This document shows positions 59,117 to 64,000 of a DNA stretch of 64,000 bases, piece after piece. The translations under genes were made by a program, and so were the position numbers. The notes beneath the pieces are model-generated. The model was not told where the DNA came from. It searched no databases and worked only from the letters and a program-made list of their open reading frames with translations. Location: contig CAZEJG010000021.1 in NCBI GenBank assembly GCA_964511625.1, positions 1 to 64,000 of the forward strand. Direction: 5' to 3'. The DNA is from Pseudohoeflea sp964511625. Its GTDB lineage: Bacteria > Pseudomonadota > Alphaproteobacteria > Rhizobiales > Rhizobiaceae. How positions within the stretch are numbered: position 1 is the stretch's first letter; every line of letters starts with the position of its first letter.

Positions 59117-60613
59117 ATGCAGGAGAAAGATAGAAAATTCTATCTGGCCAATCTGACGGACCGTTTCGTCAAGGGACAGATCGATCGCCGCGCATTCTTG
59201 CGCTCGGCCGGCAAGCTCGGCCTCGGCGCCACCGCGCTCGGCATGGGCATGGGCAACCGTCCGTTCTTCGTCAACAAGGCGCTCGCCCAGGAGGAAATGA
59301 CCCCGAGCCCCGACGTGATGGCCTGGCTCAAGGACGTCGGCAAGCCCTTTGCCGGCACGACGCTGAAGCTGGCGACGGAATCCACGCCGCCGTCCAACGC
59401 CATCAACTCCCAGCTCAAGAAGTACTTCGAGGAAGCCACCGGCATCACGGTGGAAATCGAGGTTCTGCCGCTCGAGCAGGTGCTCCAGAAGCTCACGCTC
59501 GATGTCGCGTCTTCCCTCGGCACGTATGACCTCTACTACATCGACCAGAGCTGGGCGGCCTCGTTCAGCCAGGACGTCTTCGATCCGCGCGAGCAGATCT
59601 CCGACAAGCCGGATCTGGCCATGCCGAACTACAATATCGACGACTTCATGCCGGCGCTGGTCGACGGTATCTGCAAGTACGAAGACCGCTGGGTCGGCGT
59701 CCCCTACGACATTCCGATCTTCATCATGATCTACCGCAAGGACATCTACGAGAAGATGGGCCTCAAGGCTCCGACCACCTTCGAGGAGTTGTACAACAAC
59801 TCCGCGGCGATCACGAAGGAGATGGGTCCGGACATGTTCGGTTACGCCGGACAGATGAAGTCCGGTCACTACGCGCTGGAATGCGAGTGGACCGCGATGC
59901 TGTGGGGCCATGGCGGCTCGATCTTCAATGCCGACAACACCTTCAGCGGCAATGACGAGCAGGGCATCGCAGCTCTCGACTACTACACCAAGCTCCGCGA
60001 CATCATGCCTCCGGGCGTGGACCAGTGGACCTGGGACGGTCAGGGCCAGGCGATCGCACAGGGCGTTGCCGCCTCGATGCTGTCGTGGGGCGAGTTCTTC
60101 CCCTATTTCGACGATCCGACGCAGACCAAGGTCTCCGGCCTCTGCGAAGCCGTCATCCCGCCGCAGCCGATCGCGCTGCGCAAGCCGGACCAGTGCGGCT
60201 ATGGCGAAATCCCCGGTGTCGGTCACCAGGGCGGTTCGTCGCTGGCGGTGTCGAAATACTCCAAGAGCCCGGATGCGGCCTGGCTGTTCATGCAGTGGGC
60301 GACCTGTGCCGACACCCAGGCGCTCATCACCACGCTCGGCGGCGGCACCGGCCCGACCCGCACCTCGGTCTACGACGACCCGCGGGTGAAGTCGCATGCC
60401 CGCGTCGGCGCAGGCACCACCCGGCACCTGCCGGTCGTCAAGGAAACCATCGACAACTACATGGGCTCGGAACCCGATCTGCCGGAGTGGGCGCAGATCT
60501 CCTCCGACACCATCCCTGTCGCACTCGGCGAATATTTCGCCGGCAGCGGCGGCTCGTCGAAGGAAACCATGGACAAGATCGCCGGTCAGGTCGCCGACGT
60601 CCTGAAGGGCTGA
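59117..60613 (+). CDS. Sugar ABC substrate-binding protein with Tat signal
   Basis: 498 aa, longer than usual for family 1 binding proteins. The N-terminus has a 25-residue leader before the twin-arginine motif DRRAFLRSAGKLGLGA, so export is by Tat. The mature region includes STPPSNAINSQLKKYFEEATGITVEIEVLPL, DLYYIDQSWAASFSQD, WVGVPYDIPIFIMIYRKDI and GGSSLAVSKYSKSPDAAW. AAGGAGGA precedes the ATG at 59117. Its ligand is likely the polyol or glycoside degraded by this regulon. A strong hairpin follows. Confidence 0.92.
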   Translation: MQEKDRKFYLANLTDRFVKGQIDRRAFLRSAGKLGLGATALGMGMGNRPFFVNKALAQEEMTPSPDVMAWLKDVGKPFAGTTLKLATESTPPSNAINSQLKKYFEEATGITVEIEVLPLEQVLQKLTLDVASSLGTYDLYYIDQSWAASFSQDVFDPREQISDKPDLAMPNYNIDDFMPALVDGICKYEDRWVGVPYDIPIFIMIYRKDIYEKMGLKAPTTFEELYNNSAAITKEMGPDMFGYAGQMKSGHYALECEWTAMLWGHGGSIFNADNTFSGNDEQGIAALDYYTKLRDIMPPGVDQWTWDGQGQAIAQGVAASMLSWGEFFPYFDDPTQTKVSGLCEAVIPPQPIALRKPDQCGYGEIPGVGHQGGSSLAVSKYSKSPDAAWLFMQWATCADTQALITTLGGGTGPTRTSVYDDPRVKSHARVGAGTTRHLPVVKETIDNYMGSEPDLPEWAQISSDTIPVALGEYFAGSGGSSKETMDKIAGQVADVLKG

Positions 60614-60627
60614 TCCGAAGGCACCAG

Positions 60628-60655
60628 GGAGCGTCGCGGCAAACCGCGGCGCTCC
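60628..60655 (+). promoter_or_regulatory. Intercistronic hairpin after the sugar-binding protein gene
   Basis: GGAGCGTCGCGG (60628-60639) pairs with CCGCGGCGCTCC (60644-60655) over 12 bp with one G-U and a CAAA tetraloop, 15 bases past the stop. No T-run follows, so it fits mRNA stabilisation or attenuation. Confidence 0.78.
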
Positions 60656-60686
60656 ACCCCATACAAGATTTTACGAGGAGGACCAC

Positions 60687-61415
60687 ATGACCAGCCAGAA
60701 ACCCCTTGTCGCGATCACCGGCGCCAGTTCCGGAATCGGCGAAGCGGTCGCACGGGCGTTCTCGAAGGCCGGTCATCCGGTGCTTCTCATGGCGCGCCGC
60801 CGGGACCGCCTCGAAGCGCTCGGACTGCCGAATGCCGTCATCCATCAGGTCGACGTGCGCGACCGCGCGGCGATCGCCGCAGCCGTGGCCGACGCCGAGG
60901 CGAAATACGGACCGGTCGACATGATGTTCGCCAATGCCGGCATCGCGCGGCTGGGCGACATCAGCCGCCAGCCGCCGGAAGAGTGGGACGAGATGATCGA
61001 CATCAACACCAAGGGCATGCTCAATAGCGTGCATGCGGTGATGAACGGCATGATCGAGCGTGAACACGGGACGCTGGTGATGATGAGCTCGATCGCCGGC
61101 CGCAAGGTGTACCCGGACCATACCGTCTATTGCGGCACCAAGTTCTTCGTCCACGCCATATCGGAAAGCCTGCGCGAGTATCTCGCGCCCCATGGCGTCC
61201 GCGTCGTGGTCGTTTCACCGGGCATTATCGACACCGAAGTCCTCGATCACGTCAAGGACGAGAACACGCTCGCCAACTACAAGGCCAACAAGCAGGCAAT
61301 CGGTGGCGGCATCTCTGCAGACATCGTCGCCGACCTGATCCTCAACGCCTACCAGCAGCCGCAGCGGGCGATCGTCCAGGAAATCGTGATCACGCCGACG
61401 CGGCAGCAATACTGA
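60687..61415 (+). CDS. SDR family NAD(P)-dependent oxidoreductase
   Basis: 242 aa. TGASSGIGEAVARAF (about residues 11-25), NAGIA, MMSSIAG and the catalytic YCGTKFF (Tyr and Lys four apart) define a classical SDR; the ARRRDR segment after strand two suggests NADP. YdfG-like broad-specificity alcohol dehydrogenases are similar. It probably oxidises the imported polyol to a ketose for the FGGY kinases of the divergent operon. GAGGAGG precedes the ATG. It lies between the binding protein and the ATPase of the same importer. Confidence 0.87.
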   Translation: MTSQKPLVAITGASSGIGEAVARAFSKAGHPVLLMARRRDRLEALGLPNAVIHQVDVRDRAAIAAAVADAEAKYGPVDMMFANAGIARLGDISRQPPEEWDEMIDINTKGMLNSVHAVMNGMIEREHGTLVMMSSIAGRKVYPDHTVYCGTKFFVHAISESLREYLAPHGVRVVVVSPGIIDTEVLDHVKDENTLANYKANKQAIGGGISADIVADLILNAYQQPQRAIVQEIVITPTRQQY

Positions 61416-61464
61416 TCTGGCGCCGCCTCTCAGGGCGGCCAGCCGAGAATGGAGTTAAAATCTG

Positions 61465-62529
<1,065 letters not shown>

Positions 62530-62605
62530 CGGCCTGAACCGGACAACTCGATCATCTCTGCATCAAGTCCGCCCGCATCCGCGAGGCGGCAGGAAGGACT
62601 TTGTC

Positions 62606-64000
62606 ATGAAATCACGTTGGTCTGACGCTGAATTCACGTCTGTGGTCGACGCCTATGTCGCCAAGGGGATCAACCGCGATCTCGCGATCCGCACCTATAC
62701 GACGCGCCTGCTCGGCGTCGACCCAGAGCTCGTGCTCCATGGCGGCGGCAATACCTCGGTCAAGACCGTCTTCACCGAGATGGACGGCTCCGAGGTCGAG
62801 GTTCTCTGCGTCAAGGGCAGCGGCTGGGACATGGGCACGATCGAGCCCCAAGGCCTGCCGGCGGTTCAGCTTGCACCGCTCGTCAAACTGGTCGAGTTCG
62901 ACAGCCTCAGCGACGAGGACATGGTGATGCTGCAGCGCCGGCTGCTTCTCGATCCCGCCGCCCCGAACCCGTCGGTCGAGGCCATTCTCCACGGGCTCCT
63001 GCCGTTCAAGCATATCGATCACACCCACGCCAACGCCATCGTTTCCCTGACGAACCAGCCGCATGGCGAGGAGATCATCCGCGAACTCTTCCCCGATTCG
63101 ATCATCGTTCCCTACGTCATGCCGGGCTTCGATCTCGCCAAGGCGTGCGATGCCGCCTTCAAGGCCAACCCCAAGGGCGACGGGATGATCCTGCTCAAGC
63201 ACGGGATCTTCACCTGGTCGGAAGACGCGCGCGAATCCTACGAGGAGATGATCGCCAAGATCGACAAGGCGGAGAAGCGTATCGCTCAGGGGCGGGCAAA
63301 ACCCTTTACGAGCGTATCCCTTCCGTCCGGTCTTGCGTCCGCGGCGGATATCGCGCCGATCCTGCGCGGCGCCATCGCCATCGACAGCGGTATCGAGGGG
63401 CAGCCCAGGCGCTTCGTTCTCGAGCATCGCACCGGCGACAGGATCCTCGACTTCTGCAATGCGGAGAATGTCGGAAGTCTCGTCACGCGCGGCAATGCGA
63501 CGCCCGAACACGTCATCCACATCAAGCGTTTCGGTGTGGCGATGCCGGCACCGGTCGCAGGTGAAATCGACGCCTGGGCGGAAAAGGCCCGCGCTGCTGT
63601 CGCCGACTATCAGGCGGAGTACCAGGCCTATTTCGAGCGCAACAATGCGCGGGTAGGCGGCATCAAGACGATGCTCGACCCGATGCCGCGCGTCTTCTAC
63701 GTCGCGGGGATCGGTCTCTTTGCCGCCGGCGCCGGCCACAAGAAGGCGCTCGTCGCCGCCGACGTCGCCGAGGCGACGATCGACGTCATCACCAATGCCG
63801 AGGGGATCGATGCATTCGAGGCGCTTTCCGAGGCCGACCTCTTCGACATCGAATACTGGTCGCTCGAACAGGCGAAACTGACCAAGGTTCAGGAAAAGCC
63901 GCTGACCCGGCAGGTGGCGATCGTGACCGGCGGTGCGAGCGGCCTCGGGCTCGCGGTCGCGGAGGCCCTGAAGGCCGAGGGTGCCGAAGTCGCCCTCTTC
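62606..64000 (+). CDS. Bifunctional class II aldolase / short-chain dehydrogenase (RhaD-like), 3' end outside window
   Basis: 465 codons are visible and the frame is still open at the window end. Full-length relatives have about 690 residues. The aldolase half shows VLHGGGNTSVK (about residues 44-54), zinc histidines in HIDHTHANAIVSL and LKHGIFTW. The SDR half begins at about residue 438 with QVAIVTGGASGLGLAVAEAL. In rhizobial rhamnose catabolism this architecture cleaves rhamnulose-1-phosphate to DHAP and L-lactaldehyde and oxidises the latter. The start ATG at 62606 has AGGAAGGA upstream. The substrate here may be another 6-deoxy-ketose or ketose phosphate. Confidence 0.88.
   Translation, partial: MKSRWSDAEFTSVVDAYVAKGINRDLAIRTYTTRLLGVDPELVLHGGGNTSVKTVFTEMDGSEVEVLCVKGSGWDMGTIEPQGLPAVQLAPLVKLVEFDSLSDEDMVMLQRRLLLDPAAPNPSVEAILHGLLPFKHIDHTHANAIVSLTNQPHGEEIIRELFPDSIIVPYVMPGFDLAKACDAAFKANPKGDGMILLKHGIFTWSEDARESYEEMIAKIDKAEKRIAQGRAKPFTSVSLPSGLASAADIAPILRGAIAIDSGIEGQPRRFVLEHRTGDRILDFCNAENVGSLVTRGNATPEHVIHIKRFGVAMPAPVAGEIDAWAEKARAAVADYQAEYQAYFERNNARVGGIKTMLDPMPRVFYVAGIGLFAAGAGHKKALVAADVAEATIDVITNAEGIDAFEALSEADLFDIEYWSLEQAKLTKVQEKPLTRQVAIVTGGASGLGLAVAEALKAEGAEVALF

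Noticed and set aside
58025..60427. 800-codon open frame antisense to permease and binding-protein genes
   Set aside because: Low-complexity Arg/Glu/His-rich translation opposite strongly supported ABC genes.

Overview
The window looks like about 64 kb of chromosome or chromid from a high-GC alphaproteobacterium, most likely a Hyphomicrobiales/Rhizobiaceae-type heterotroph. The grounds are a tRNA 3' end matching the alphaproteobacterial initiator tRNA, rhizobial-style gene families (DUF3329, TRAP, TTT and sugar ABC importers, DUF1537/PdxA2), tightly coupled operons with ATGA overlaps, and strong GC bias that creates long antisense open frames. I cannot name the genus. No phage, transposase, IS, CRISPR or defence gene was seen. 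Almost everything is small-molecule uptake and catabolism.

Layout. (1) 1-113: tRNA 3' fragment and terminator. (2) 333-2487, minus: DUF427, DUF2256, DUF3429 and an FAD oxidoreductase, a set usually found beside photolyase/cryptochrome genes. (3) 2796-14048, minus, diverging from 14384-17271, plus: a sugar-acid regulon with a rhamnonate-dehydratase-like enolase, a DHDPS/KDG-aldolase-family enzyme, a GntR/FCD regulator, a PdxA-like dehydrogenase, a TctABC importer, a lactonase-like amidohydrolase, two TRAP importers and a cyclase-family hydrolase. (4) 18034-28634, plus: an RbsACB-type sugar ABC importer under a 35-bp LacI-type palindrome, its LacI regulator, an unknown 187-aa protein, a metallo-beta-lactamase-fold hydrolase, an L-gulonate-dehydrogenase-like enzyme, a HisD-like dehydrogenase and an SDR. 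(5) 28708-31695: PdxA2, divergent from DeoR and DUF1537 kinase, the known four-carbon sugar acid (threonate/erythronate) module. (6) 32020-32376: small secreted protein. (7) 32413-38760, minus: a PotABCD-type importer, an amidohydrolase and a TetR. (8) 39149-47548: a LuxR-type regulator divergent from a glutamine-synthetase-like ligase, a second PotABCD-type importer, an iron alcohol dehydrogenase and a nitrilase-family amidase, which suggests a gamma-glutamylated amine or aminoalcohol route. (9) 47616-53341, minus, and 53454-64000, plus: a divergent SorC-controlled regulon. It has two FGGY kinases, a class II aldolase and a HAD protein on one side. The other side has glycerol-1-phosphate dehydrogenase, HAD phosphatase, GlpD, a MalFG/UgpC-type importer, an SDR and a bifunctional aldolase/dehydrogenase cut by the window end.

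How it works together. Each block pairs one importer, one local regulator (GntR, LacI, DeoR, TetR, LuxR, SorC) and a short enzyme chain feeding central metabolism. Six of the seven periplasmic binding-protein genes are followed directly by a strong GC hairpin, and in five of those six it has no U-tract. This would allow the binding protein to be made in excess over downstream genes. The most unusual blocks are the glycerol-1-phosphate dehydrogenase/HAD/GlpD trio inside a sugar regulon, and the LacI regulon, where the 13-base operator half-site recurs inside a downstream gene.
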